From: Pleurodeles waltl
Taxonomy: Eukaryota > Chordata > Amphibia > Caudata > Salamandridae
Assembly (NCBI RefSeq): GCF_031143425.1
Contig: NC_090447.1
Location: 27,990,238 to 28,054,237 of the forward strand
Direction: 5' to 3'
DNA: 64,000 nt
Shown: positions 37,525 through 47,089 of the stretch, in pieces
Position numbering within the stretch: position 1 is the first letter of the stretch
Layout: each line of letters begins with the position of its first letter
Notes under the pieces: model-generated
What the model saw: the letters and a program-made list of their open reading frames with translations, nothing else
Told to the model about the DNA's origin: nothing
The model's database searches: none
Position numbers and translations under genes: made by a program

Positions 37525-37815
37525 GTGGTACCCTCCCACTCTGTTCATCCAGACATTCATGGGTGTCAGCCTTTCAGCCCTCTACAGGCTCAGGTTGCTG
37601 CAGTCATTGACTCCTCCATGCTGGGATGCGGTGCCCATCAGAGTGATATGAAGGGGCGGGGTTTTTCGTCCATGACTGAGCAACCCTTGCGCATATATGT
37701 ACTCAAATTGCTGGTGGTCCACCTTGCAGTAAAGGCATTTCTATCTTGCGTCTGAGAGAGCAACTTTCAGATTCTTTTGGACAACACCACTGTCCATTAT
37801 ACCAACAGGTAAGGC
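37525..37815 (+). pseudogene. DIRS/Ngaro-type RNase H fragment
   Basis: The frame reads A-A-V-I-D-S-S-M-L-G-C-G-A-H, then Y-V-L-K-L-L-V-V-H-L-A-V-K-A-F, a stop, then I-L-L-D-N-T-T-V-H-Y. These match the T-D-A-S-x-x-G-W-G-A-H, E-L-L-A-V-x-L-A-L-K and V-K-T-D-N-x-T blocks of DIRS RNase H. It is isolated, with no adjacent reverse transcriptase, and lies just left of the old DIRS copy; it differs enough from that copy's family to be a separate insertion. Confidence 0.65.
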
Positions 37816-38299
37816 GGTGTGGGGCCATGCGACCTATTTTGGGAAGTGATTTGCTTGGGTCAGGGGGCAAAGCACTTTTGCCGATGAGAACTTTTGCCTG
37901 TAGTGGTACTTGAAACCTATCATTACCAAAGGTAAATAACTTTCTGTTCAATGGCATGTGTGGCTGTAAATATAAATGCTTTGCATAAGTCTGCCATCTA
38001 GTGTTGGGCTCAGAGTTTTGCAAGTCTTTTCGAGTCACGAGAGCAACAGTGATACTGCTCGTGATCATTGACTCCTTTGTTAGATTGTTTTCTCTCTGCC
38101 ATTGGATTCAGACGTGTTTTCTCTTGCTCCTGTATTTCTCGGCTCGGTCGCTTCCAAACTTTCCTTTCTGTCTTTCTTTCAATGATGATGTAGTATTTCA
38201 ATCGTGTATTTCCAAACTTAAACTAATCAATCCAATTTTCAGCATCTGGGTCAGTTTAATACCCTTCTTGGGCCTACCCCTTCAAGTTCTGTCAGAATA

Positions 38300-39211
38300 T
38301 GCATGGATAATGGAACAAACTCTATTTAGGTTCTGTCCTCGGTGCCACTCCAAATTCCCACACCCGGATCAACACTTAGTGTTTAATTTGTGCTTGTCCC
38401 TGGAACATAAAGAGGAGAACTGCGGTGCTTGTAGCTCTTTTCGATAAAAAAAATACTCTGCTGGACAGAGGAGCGCGTCGTTTGGAGATGATGTCAAAGA
38501 CACTGGAAGACCGTCCTGACATCTTCGGATAGGAACATGCACTGGAGGAAATCGGGACATCAGGCAGCCCTCTCTATCCGAGATTCCATTTCGGACGTCG
38601 AATCTAACATCGAGAGCCAGCTGATTTCTGCAGCAGAATACGTGAGTTCACCGGCCCAGTCTTCACTACTAAAGACTTTGAAAAAGACTTCAAAGCCGGT
38701 TATCGGTCCACCACTGCCTTCGGACCATGGTCGGGTCTGAAAATTACATTTGGATGCCCCGCCCTCTGGCTCGGCACCGAAAATTGCCAAGGCTTCTTCG
38801 GCATCAACCAAGGACTCAACAGCATCCCACATAATCTTGGTATCGAGTTGAGCTTTCAAATCGAGCACTTTGGCTCAGAGAAAGAAGCCTTCAACATCAG
38901 CTTCAGAGCCGAGGGCTAGGGTTATTACCCCAACGGTCGACAAAAAGTACAAAGCAGCACCCTCAGATCCAATATTTATTTAATCACAGGTACCTCTTGC
39001 TTCTGTAGTACTAAGTGCAGCACGAAAGCGTGCTAATAGTCAGTCCACAGGAGATGCTTCTCCTCCTGATAAGGAGAGCGAAAAACTTGATGTAGCAGGG
39101 AAAATATTAGCTGCGCAAGCTGCTAATCATTGGAGAATTGCAAATTCGCAGACACTCCTGGCAAGATATGATAGTCCCCACTGGGACGCAAGGATGTGCC
39201 CCACTGGGACT
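38300..39211 (+). pseudogene. DIRS-0 gag-like ORF, left part
   Basis: It begins with the cysteine-rich module seen in DIRS-1 and DIRS-2 (F-C-P-R-C-H-S-K-F-P, then D-Q-H-L-V, then L-E-H-K-E-E-N-C-G-A-C), followed by stops and frameshifts. It recovers near 39005 with S-A-A-R-K-R-A-N-S and A-A-N-H-W-R-I-A-N-S-Q-T-L-L-A-R-Y-D, matching the DIRS-2 gag. It stops at H-W-D, where the insert at 39212 begins, and resumes at 40952. Confidence 0.75.
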
Positions 39212-40951
39212 CAGGAATGTGGAATTCCTAGCCCTACGCCCAGGACATATTGTTTGAAGTCAAGGGCAACAGGTTTTCATGTTTATTTTGTCCTTGGGAC
39301 AAGTAGGCCCAACCCCCTGCATCACAAACCCTTTGGCTGCCAGTTTATTGAGAAGGGAACTGTCTGCAGGTGAGGTAATATGTTTGCCCATATGTAAATG
39401 AGGTTCGAACTTCTATTTATGGTTCATTCATGAAAAACCTTCATTATTATGGTGAGTGCTGTAAATAAATGTTTTACGGTCATACTGCACTGCTGATAGT
39501 CGTCTCAGTAAAAAAAAAAAAAATGTACACACGTTTGAAAAGTTTAACAATATGAGGCTAAGTATAATGCTCCCAGAATTCACTCTGTTTAGATGCAAAT
39601 GTTTGCAGACGCTTGTAAGCAAGAGTGATGATTCTTTGCTTTCAAAATAAAATGCTCAGAAAAAATGCAAGTAGGAAACAAAATGTTTTGCTACTGTGAA
39701 ATTTTAGGTGCTATTTCTTTGAAGTGTCCTTTAGTAAAATGTGTTGATGCTTGATAGTATTTCCCAAAAACATTCCTAATGGAAAAATCAGTGTAACTAT
39801 TTTCAACAAGATTATGGAAAGCATGAAAATAAACTAGCACTGGCAAAGCCAACTGATCTGAAATTTTTTGTGAGTCTTTTGGTTTGGTCAATGCTCGTCT
39901 TTTTTTGACATGGCTTTTGTTACTCTTTATTGTTTTGAGTGCTGCCTGACCCTCACCATTGTAACAAGCACTGGCAAAAAGAAAAAAATGTTTTTGGTCT
40001 CAAAAAGCACATATTGCCACCAGTGGCATAATAAAGACCCAGTAGCCCCCCTCCTGGGTGCCCCCACAGCACAGCACCTGCCCTAAGTGAGTCTTGGGGG
40101 GAGGGTGGGCTCCAATTTCATTGCGACAAATTGCCACAGTTGTTCCCGGCACTGAACAAAACTACTTTGTGTGCCAATATGCTCCTTGTGGAAGAGCAGA
40201 ATGCGATCACTCTCAGGAAAGCCAGCCGATAGAGGGAGAAATAGCAGTTTAATAAAAACAAAATGTCTTTGGTAACACCAGACCTAATTAGGAACCCAAT
40301 TCTTAAAGAAGGTCACAAAATGATCCAATGGTATGTCTTTAAATTAGTGGCTTTCAGGTGTAGACCAGGAAATTGTACTCCTAGAAAATATTTGTGAACT
40401 GAATTTTAGCACAAGCAAATATGCATGGGTAGATTTGCTCATCTGAAAATCTGTTGAGCATTTACAAGTTCACTTTCCCTCCAACCACTTTTTTCCCCAA
40501 CCCTGGAAGAACTTCTACTTCTGCCATTGTCAGGAGTAAATTTCCAACCTTTCTCATTATTATAGGAAAAGATTAGAGAAGAGCTGGTGAAAATCCTTAA
40601 AACATGCAAGTTAGTAGGTTTGCACAGACTCAAAGGCATTCCAGCCCTGGAACTATTGCTTATTGCTTCCTTCAGCCCACATATGTAGATCTGCGGGAAG
40701 GTGGCAAAATAAGGAAATTTCTATAGTAGGGATTGAAATTGTAAGTATTCACGCCCTACTATAGAAGTAGCACTGGCATAATCAGAAAGGCTATTATCAG
40801 AGCTCTTACATAATGAGGTTGCTTCCATAATTTGTTGCTGCACTACATTGCACCATAGGTACAAGTAGACTTTATTTTTACAGGACAAGTAGATTTAAGA
40901 GGCAACCTGTCCCATGGACAAGTAGATATTTTATTAAATTTCACACCCCTG
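39212..40951. mobile_element. TIR-bearing non-autonomous DNA transposon-like insert (1,740 bp)
   Basis: The left end is CAGGAATGTGGAATT. The right end is the reverse complement of CAGGGGTGTGAAATT, so the termini are imperfect inverted repeats of about 15 bp, and subterminal 'ttgtcc..gggaca' words also occur near both ends. The flanking DIRS-0 gag resumes exactly across it (...cactgggac / gggacgagatgg...), giving a GGGAC overlap as the apparent target duplication. A further ~24-bp local duplication (ccccactgggac) sits on the left. There is no transposase ORF. hAT-like termini are possible but the family is uncertain. Confidence 0.65.
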
Positions 40952-41053
40952 GGGACGAGATGGAGGAACTGCTCCAGTACCTTCCACAGGAACATCAAAT
41001 AAGGGGTCAGGAGATAGTCTGAGAAGGGCAAGCCATCTCAAACAATTCAATTA
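40952..41053 (+). pseudogene. DIRS-0 gag-like ORF, middle piece between two insertions
   Basis: The short frame reads D-E-M-E-E-L-L-Q-Y-L-P-Q-E-H, a stop, then E-G-Q-A-I-S-N-N-S-I. This matches D-E-M-Q-H-L-I-E-H-L-P and E-G-Q-S-I-S-N-N-Q-I in DIRS-2 (about 62935-63030). It runs straight into the solo LTR, and the next codons appear at 43738. Confidence 0.8.
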
Positions 41054-43737
41054 TGTAGGAAGTTGGCTCTGTATGTGCTATTTCAAAGTAAGGAATAGCA
41101 TGCACAGAGTCCAAGGGTTCCCCTTAGAGGTAAGATAGTGGCAAAAAGAGATAATACTAATGCTCTATTTTGTGGTAGTGTGGTCGAGCAGTAGGCTTAT
41201 CCAAGGAGTAGTGTTAAGCATTTGTTGTACATACACATAGACAATAAATGAGGTACACACACTCAGAGACAACTCCAGCCAATAGGTTTTGTTATAGAAA
41301 AATATATTTTCTTAGTTTATTTTAAGAACCACAGGTTCAAATTCTACATGTAATATCTCATTCGAAAGGTATTGCAGGTAAGTACTTTAGGAACTTTAAA
41401 TCATAAAAATTGCATGTATACTTTACAAGTTATTGACAAATAGCTGTTTTAAAAGTGGACACTTAGTGCAATTTTCACAGTTCCTGGGGGAGGTAAGGTT
41501 TTGTTAGTTTTACCAGGTAAGTAAGACACTTACAGGGTTCAGTTCTTGGTCCAAGGTAGCCCACCGTTGGGGGTTCAGAGCAACCCCAAAGTCACCACAC
41601 CAGCAGCTCAGGGCCGGTCAGGGGCAGAGTTCAAAGTGGTGCCCAAAACGCATAGGCTTCAATGGAGAAGGGGGTGCCCCGGTTCCAGTCTGCCAGCAGG
41701 TAAGTACCCGCGTCTTCGGAGGGCAGACCAGGGGGGTTTTGTAGGGCACCGGGGGGGACACAAGCCCACACAGGAATTTCACCCTCAGCAGCGCGGGGGC
41801 GGCCGGGTGCAGTGTAGAAACAAGCGTCGGGTTCGCAATGTTAGTCTATGAGAGATCTCGGGATCTCTTCAGCGCTGCAGGCAGGCAAGGGGGGGATTCC
41901 TCGGGGAAATCTCCACTTGGGCAAGGGAGAGGGACTCCTGGGGGTCACTTCTCCAGTGAAAGTCCGGTCCTTCAGGTCCTGGGGGCTGCGGGTGCAGGGT
42001 CTCTCCCAGGCGTCGGGACTTTGGATTCAAAGAGTCGCGGTCAGGGGAAGCCTCGGGATTCCCTCTGCAGGCGGCGCTGTGGGGGCTCAGGGGGGACAGG
42101 TTTTGGTACTCACAGTATCAGAGTAGTCCTGGGGTCCCTCCTGAGGTGTCGGATCTCCACCAGCCGAGTCGGGGTCGCCGGGTGCAGTGTTGCAAGTCTC
42201 ACGCTTCTTGCGGGGAGCTTGCAGGGTTCTTTCAAGGCTGCTGGAAACAAAGTTGCAGCCTTTCTTGGAGCAGGTCCGCTGTCCTCGGGAGTTTCTTGTC
42301 TTTTCGAAGCAGGGGCAGTCCTCAGAGGATGTCGAGGTCGCTGGTCCCTTTGGAAGGCGTCGCTGGAGCAGGATCTTTGGAAGGCAGGAGACAGGCCGGT
42401 GAGTTTCTGGAGCCAAGGCAGTTGTCGTCTTCTGGTCTTCCTCTGCAGGGGTTTTCAGCTAGGCAGTCCTTCTTCTTGTAGTTGCAGGAATCTAAATCTT
42501 TAGGTTCAGGGAAGCCCTTAAATACTAAATTTAAGGGCGTGTTTAGGTCTGGGGGGTTAGTAGCCAATGGCTACTAGCCCTGAGGGTGGGTACACCCTCT
42601 TTGTGCCTCCTCCCAAGGGGAGGGGGTCACATCCCTAATCCTATTGGGGGAATCCTCCATCTGCAAGATGGAGGATTTCTAAAAGTTAGAGTCACCTCAG
42701 CTCAGGACACCTTAGGGGCTGTCCTGACTGGCCAGTGACTCCTCCTTGTTTTTCTCATTATTTTCTCCGGCCTTGCCGCCAAAAGTGGGGCCTGGCCGGA
42801 GGGGGCGGGCAACTCCACTAGCTGGAGTGTCCTGCTGGGTTGGCACAAAGGAGGTGAGCCTTTGAGGCTCACCGCCAGGTGTGACAATTCCTGCCTGGGG
42901 GAGGTGTTAGCATCTCCACCCAGTGCAGGCTTTGTTACTGGCCTCAGAGTGACAAAGGCACTCTCCCCATGGGGCCAGCAACATGTCTCGGTTTGGGGCA
43001 GGCTGCTAAAACTAGTCAGCCTACACAGATAGTCGGTTAAGTTTCAGGGGGCACCTCTAAGGTGCCCTCTGTGGTGTATTTTACAATAAAATGTACACTG
43101 GCATCAGTGTGCATTTATTGTGCTGAGAAGTTTGATACCAAACTTCCCAGTTTTCAGTGTAGCCATTATGGTGCTGTGGAGTTCGTGTTTGACAGACTCC
43201 CAGACCATATACTCTTATGGCTACCCTGCACTTACAATGTCTAAGGTTTTGTTTAGACACTGTAGGGGTACCCTGCTCATGCACTGGTACCCTCACCTAT
43301 GGTATAGTGCACCCTGCCTTAGGGCTGTAAGGCCTGCTAGAGGGGTGTCTTACCTATACTGCATAGGCAGTGAGAGGCTGGCATGGCACCCTGAGGGGAG
43401 TGCCATGTCGACTTACTCGTTTTGTCCTCACTAGCACACACAAGCTGGCAAGCAGGGTGTCTGTGCTGAGTGAGAGGTCTCCAGGGTGGCATAAGACATG
43501 CTGCAGCCCTTAGAGACCTTCCTTGGCATCAGGGCCCTTGGTACTAGAAGTACCAGTTACAAGGGACTTATCTGGATGCCAGGGTCTGCCAATTGTGGAT
43601 ACAAAAGTACAGGTTAGGGAAAGAACACTGGTGCTGGGGCCTGGTTAGCAGGCCTCAGCACACTTTCAATTGTAAACATAGCATCAGCAAAGGCAAAAAG
43701 TCAGGGGGCAACCATGCCAAGGAGGCATTTCCTTACA
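41054..43737 (-). mobile_element. Solo LTR, family LTR-A (2,684 bp)
   Basis: It starts TGTAGGAAGTTGGCTCTG and ends TTTCCTTACA, with AATTA duplicated at 41049-41053 and 43738-43742. Removing it rejoins the DIRS-0 gag frame exactly (N-N-S-I then R-Y-A-I-D-A-A-D). Its right end (ccatgccaaggaggcatttc) matches the copy at 4382 and differs from the younger 47090/52568 pair, so it belongs to the older subfamily. ORFs inside it are not protein genes. Confidence 0.93.
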
Positions 43738-44100
43738 AATTAGATATGCCATTGATGCAGCGGATACTGCAGCAGTTGGTGTAAACACCAGTGTTATTAT
43801 AAGAAGGCATGCTTGGTTGAGGTGCTCAAGTTTCATGCCAGAGGTACAACAGGCATTTCTCAACATGCCTTTCGATAAAGAACTCTTGTTTGGCCCAGAA
43901 GTTGATTCCACCATTCACAAGCTGAAAAAAGATTCAGAAACAGGTAAAGCTACGGGGCCTTTACTAACTACACCAAGTAGGGGTAATTTTAGTAATTTTC
44001 TTAAACCACAATTTAGGGGAGGTTTCAAGACATTAACTATTGAGCTTTCCACCTCCCAAACAAGGAACACACTTTTACAATAGAGGTCCCTTCAGAGGCT
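43738..44100 (+). pseudogene. DIRS-0 gag-like ORF, C-terminal part
   Basis: It reads A-I-D-A-A-D-T-A-A, then I-I-R-R-H-A-W-L-R, then N-M-P-F-D-K-E-L-L-F-G-P-E-V-D and G-G-F-K. These are the conserved gag blocks of DIRS-1 and DIRS-2, diverged and followed by a stop. It continues the frame cut by the solo LTR. Confidence 0.82.
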
Positions 44101-44209
44101 CTTAGAGGGGTGCAAATAATAAAGGCAGAGGTAAGGCGTCCACTTGTAGAGGTTGTGCCTCAGATATAAGACAGTGACTATGCTTATAAATCCCTCCAGC
44201 ACACACCTC

Positions 44210-44800
44210 TCCAATAGGGGGAAGACTAGCAAATGTCTATCCCCAATGGTCCAATATTACCACAGATCAATGGGTTCTATCAATTATTCAACATGGTTAC
44301 TGTCTAGAACTCATTTCCACTCCACCAAATATTCCCTCTCGTGTTCACAAACTTTCACATGAGCAGCTCATTCTCTTGAAAGAAGAGGTACAATCCCTTC
44401 TTCTCAAAAGGGCTATAGAACCAGTTCCCCCTGTCTCAACAAGGGTCAGGAGTATATTCCCTATAATTCCTTATAACAAAAAAAGATGGGTTATTAATGC
44501 CAATTCTGGATCTCAGACCTCTCAACCTATACATCTTTTCAGAGCATTAGATCTCAAAGATGCTTTTTTCACAATCCCACACATCCAGCACATCGCAAAT
44601 ATTTCAGATTTGTCATTGCGGAAAAACATCCTCAATTCAAGATTTTACTATTCGGAGTAACAACCGATCACAGATTATTCAAAAAATGTCCTGCGGTAGT
44701 GGCTGCATTCCTCAGAAGACAATATATTCATGTCTTTCCTTACTTGGATGAAAGCCGACACCATCCAGCAATCATACTCAGTACACAGTAAATCTACTAC
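44210..44800 (+). pseudogene. DIRS-0 reverse transcriptase remnant
   Basis: It contains L-S-I-I-Q-H-G-Y-C-L-E-L (start block), L-K-E-E-V-Q-S-L-L-L-K-R-A-I-E-P-V, R-A-L-D-L-K-D-A-F-F-T-I and, after frameshifts, V-F-P-Y-L-D-E (the Y-L-D-D box with the second D changed to E). The right side ends at a deletion that joins it to recombinase sequence near 44820. Confidence 0.75.
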
Positions 44801-44824
44801 AGTGTCTTGCAATTGCATGCTACG

Positions 44825-45115
44825 CAGGCTCAACCCTAAAAATGGGATAGCTGTAAGGATAGTTAAGTATATCCTAATGTGTTACCTTAAAGTTAAAACC
44901 TCCCGTTCCTAGAGCACATTCTACCAGAAAAAGGGGCTTCTCTGGCCTTTTTAGGAAACATTCTAATAGCAGACATTTGTACGGCTGCCACTTGGACTAC
45001 ACCACACACATTGACTGCGCACTATTGTGTAGCTGTTTTAGCTGGCCAACAAGCAAATGTTGATCAGGCAGTGCTTAGAACACTTTTTCAAGTTACTCCA
45101 ACTCCTACAGACTAG
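44825..45115 (+). pseudogene. DIRS-0 tyrosine recombinase, C-terminal half
   Basis: Reads I-V-K-Y-I-L-M-C-Y-L-K, then after a frameshift L-A-F-L-G-N-I, D-I-C-T-A-A-T-W-T-T, H-T-L-T-A-H-Y-C-V and V-L-R-T-L-F-Q-V-T-P-T-P-T, ending in TAG. The H and Y of the catalytic C-terminus survive; the H-x-x-R box region is altered. It aligns block by block with the DIRS-1 recombinase at 60270-60536. Confidence 0.8.
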
Positions 45116-45357
45116 CCCACCTCTTGCTGGGAGGGGATTGCTTTTCAGTCTATGCAAAGCCTGTGTATCTATAGCCACACATGCCATTGAATGGAAAATG
45201 TTATTTACGCAGTAGGCATCTGTAGTGCTGTAGATTCACATGCACCCTCCCTCCCCAGAGGCCTGTGGTCGTTGTAGTAGAATTATTTTATACATTTTGT
45301 ACATATGTATATACACTGGATGTACATGGACATCCTTTTTTCTATACTATCTATATG

Positions 45358-45440
45358 TTCGATGGCATGTGTAGCTGCAGATACACATGCTGTGCATTAT
45401 CCTGACATCTAGTGTTGGGCTCGGAGTGTTACAAGTTGTG
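45358..45440 (+). repeat. Extra partial DIRS left terminal repeat
   Basis: About 80 bp, from gttcgatggcatgtgtagc to ggagtgttacaagttg, nearly identical to the start of DIRS-1 at 45471 and in the same direction. It is followed by a (TG)n tract (about 45437-45458), then an AT-rich bit and the full DIRS-1 left end. A truncated third element or a terminal-repeat duplication. Confidence 0.85.
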
Positions 45441-45458
45441 TGTGTGTGTGTGTGTGTG
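45437..45458. repeat. (TG)n microsatellite
   Basis: About ten TG dinucleotides between two copies of the DIRS terminal repeat. Confidence 0.95.
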
Positions 45459-45470
45459 AATGTATATATA

Positions 45471-45650
45471 TGTTCGATGGCATGTGTAGCTGCAGATACA
45501 CATGCTTTGCACATCCCGCCATCTAGTGTTGGGCTCGGAGTGTTACAAGTTGTTTTTCTTCGAAGAAGTCTTTTCGAGTCACGAGATCGAGGGACTCCTC
45601 CCATTTCGGCTCCATTGCGCATGGGCGTCGACTCCATCTTAGATTGTTTT
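45471..45650 (+). repeat. DIRS-1 left inverted terminal repeat
   Basis: About 180 bp, repeated inverted at 60840-61001 and directly, with changes, at 61058 (DIRS-2) and 37945 (DIRS-0). Confidence 0.9.
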
Positions 45651-45867
45651 CTTTCCGCCATCGGGTTCGGACATGTTCCTTTTCGCTCCGCGTTTCGGTT
45701 CGGAAAGTTAGTGAAAAACTCTGAAATTTCGACGGTATTGTTTGCGTCCGGTATCGGGTTAGCTACAACAGATCGACACCGAATTCGGAAGAGCTCTGGC
45801 GACCCTTCGGGGTTTTCGATTCCCCGCCGGGGCCTGGTCAGCCCGACCACGTGCGTCTTCAAGGCAA

Positions 45868-46245
45868 ATGGAATGGACCCCATTCCGCTTCTGCCCCGAA
45901 TGCCACAACAAGTATCCTTATACAGATCAGCATCTGGTCTGTAATTTGTGTTTGTCGCCAGAACACAAAGAGGATACCTGTGAGGCCTGTCAAGCATTTC
46001 GGTCCAGAAAGACTTTAACGGACCGAAGAGCCAGAAGATTACAGATGGCGTCGGTGCTGACAGGACTAAAACACATGGAGGAAGAAGAGGAAGCCTTATC
46101 CATCGAGGATTCGGACTCGGAAGAGGTCGATCCTGAACAGACGCCGAAAACCGTGAGTAAGACGTCGATACACAAGACTCACGTAAAAACCAGTAAAGCC
46201 TAGGGGACGCCACCGCCAACAGGCCATGGCTTAACCCGAAAAATA
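45868..46245 (+). pseudogene. DIRS-1 gag-like ORF, N-terminal part
   Basis: Starts at ATG 45868 (MEWTPFRFCPECHNKYPY) and has a compact cysteine/histidine module with paired CxxC knuckles (C-P-E-C, C-N-L-C, C-E-A-C), probably zinc-binding, followed by an acidic/serine-rich stretch. A TAG at 46201 replaces the CAG present in DIRS-2. The Tc1 element enters at 46246 in codons after G-H-G-L-T-R-K-I, and the frame continues at 55966. Confidence 0.85.
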
Positions 46246-46572
46246 CAGGGAGTGCAGAATTATTAGGCAAGTTGTATTTTTGAGGATTAATTTTATTATT
46301 GAACAACAACCATGTTCTCAATGAACCCAAAAAACTCATTAATATCAAAACTGAATATTTTTGGAAGTAGTTTTTAGTTTGTTTTTAGTTTTAGCTATGT
46401 TAGGGGGATATCTGTGTGTGCAGGTGACTATCACTGTGCATAATTATTAGGCAACTTAACAAAAAAAAATATATACCCATTTCAATTATTTATCATTACC
46501 AGTGAAACCAATATAACATCTCAACATTCACAAATATACATTTTTGACATTCAAAAACAAAACAAAAACAAA

Positions 46573-47089
46573 TCAATGACCAATATAGCCACCTTTCTTT
46601 GCAAGGACACTCAAAAGCCTGCCATCCATGGATTCTGTCAGTGTTTTGATCTGTTCACCATTAACATTGCGTGCAGCAGCAACCACAGCCTCCCAGACAC
46701 TGTTCAGAGAGGTGTACTGTTTTCCCTCCTTGTAAATCTCACATTTGATGATGGACCACAGGTTCTCAATGGGGTTCAGATCAGGTGAACAAGGAGGCCA
46801 TGTCATTAGATTTCCTTCTTTTATACCCTTTCTTGCCAGCCACGCTGTGGAGTACTTGGACGCGTGTGATGGAGCATTGTCCTGCATGAAAATCATGTTT
46901 TTCTTGAAGGATGCAGACTTCTTCCTGTACCACTGCTTGAAGAAGGTGTCTTCCAGGAACTGGCAGTAGGACTGGGAGTTGAGCTTGACTCCATCCTCAA
47001 CCCGAAAAGGCCCCACAAGCTCATCTTTGATGATACCAGCCCAAACCAGTACTCCACCTCCACCTTGCTGGCGTCTGAGTCGGACTGGA
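46573..47089 (-). pseudogene. Tc1 transposase, C-terminal half (second D and E of the catalytic triad)
   Basis: Minus-strand frame ending at the stop at 46573. It holds the M-Q-D-N-A-P-S-H box (second catalytic D) and W-P-P-C-S-P-D-L-N-P-I-E-N-L-W (catalytic E), with 37 residues between D and E, so DD37E rather than the DD34E of classical Tc1. The frame is open up to the LTR junction at 47089. Fused across the LTR to 55243-55747 and counting CTGGA once, it gives a 339-codon frame (338 residues plus stop) with no stop inside, so the gene was apparently intact when the LTR element landed. Now separated from its N-terminus by 8.15 kb. Confidence 0.93.

Larger units (their letters stand above)
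31002..37944 (+). other. Presumed next intron of the FBXW7-like gene
   Basis: It starts with a good donor (gtatgc). No further FBXW7-type exon was found up to the DIRS cluster. Contents: a degenerate GAGTGGCATA-type repeat, a ~404-bp duplication, a LINE 3' end and a DIRS RNase H scrap, listed separately. 31002-33940 and 36690-37500 show nothing I can name. Confidence 0.55.
37945..45345 (+). mobile_element. Old DIRS element (DIRS-0), interrupted and internally deleted
   Basis: The left end (gttcaatggcatgtgtggctg ... catctagtgttgggctcaga ... cttttcgagtcacgaga) is a diverged version of the DIRS-1 and DIRS-2 terminal repeat. Gag, reverse-transcriptase and tyrosine-recombinase remnants follow on the + strand, and the 3' non-coding part resembles DIRS-1 after its recombinase. 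It carries a TIR-bearing insert (39212-40951) and a solo LTR (41054-43737), both inside gag. From the Y-L-D-x box to the middle of the recombinase is deleted, so RNase H is absent. No inverted right terminal repeat is visible. Confidence 0.82.

Noticed and set aside
31002..37944. Further FBXW7 exons (the F-box exon beginning S-W-S-G-P-E)
   Set aside because: Scanned by eye for the F-box exon motifs and found none; the exon presumably lies beyond the window.
45347..46348. 333-codon minus-strand ORF
   Set aside because: Antisense to the DIRS-1 terminal repeat and gag, and also runs through the (TG)n tract. No recognisable protein.
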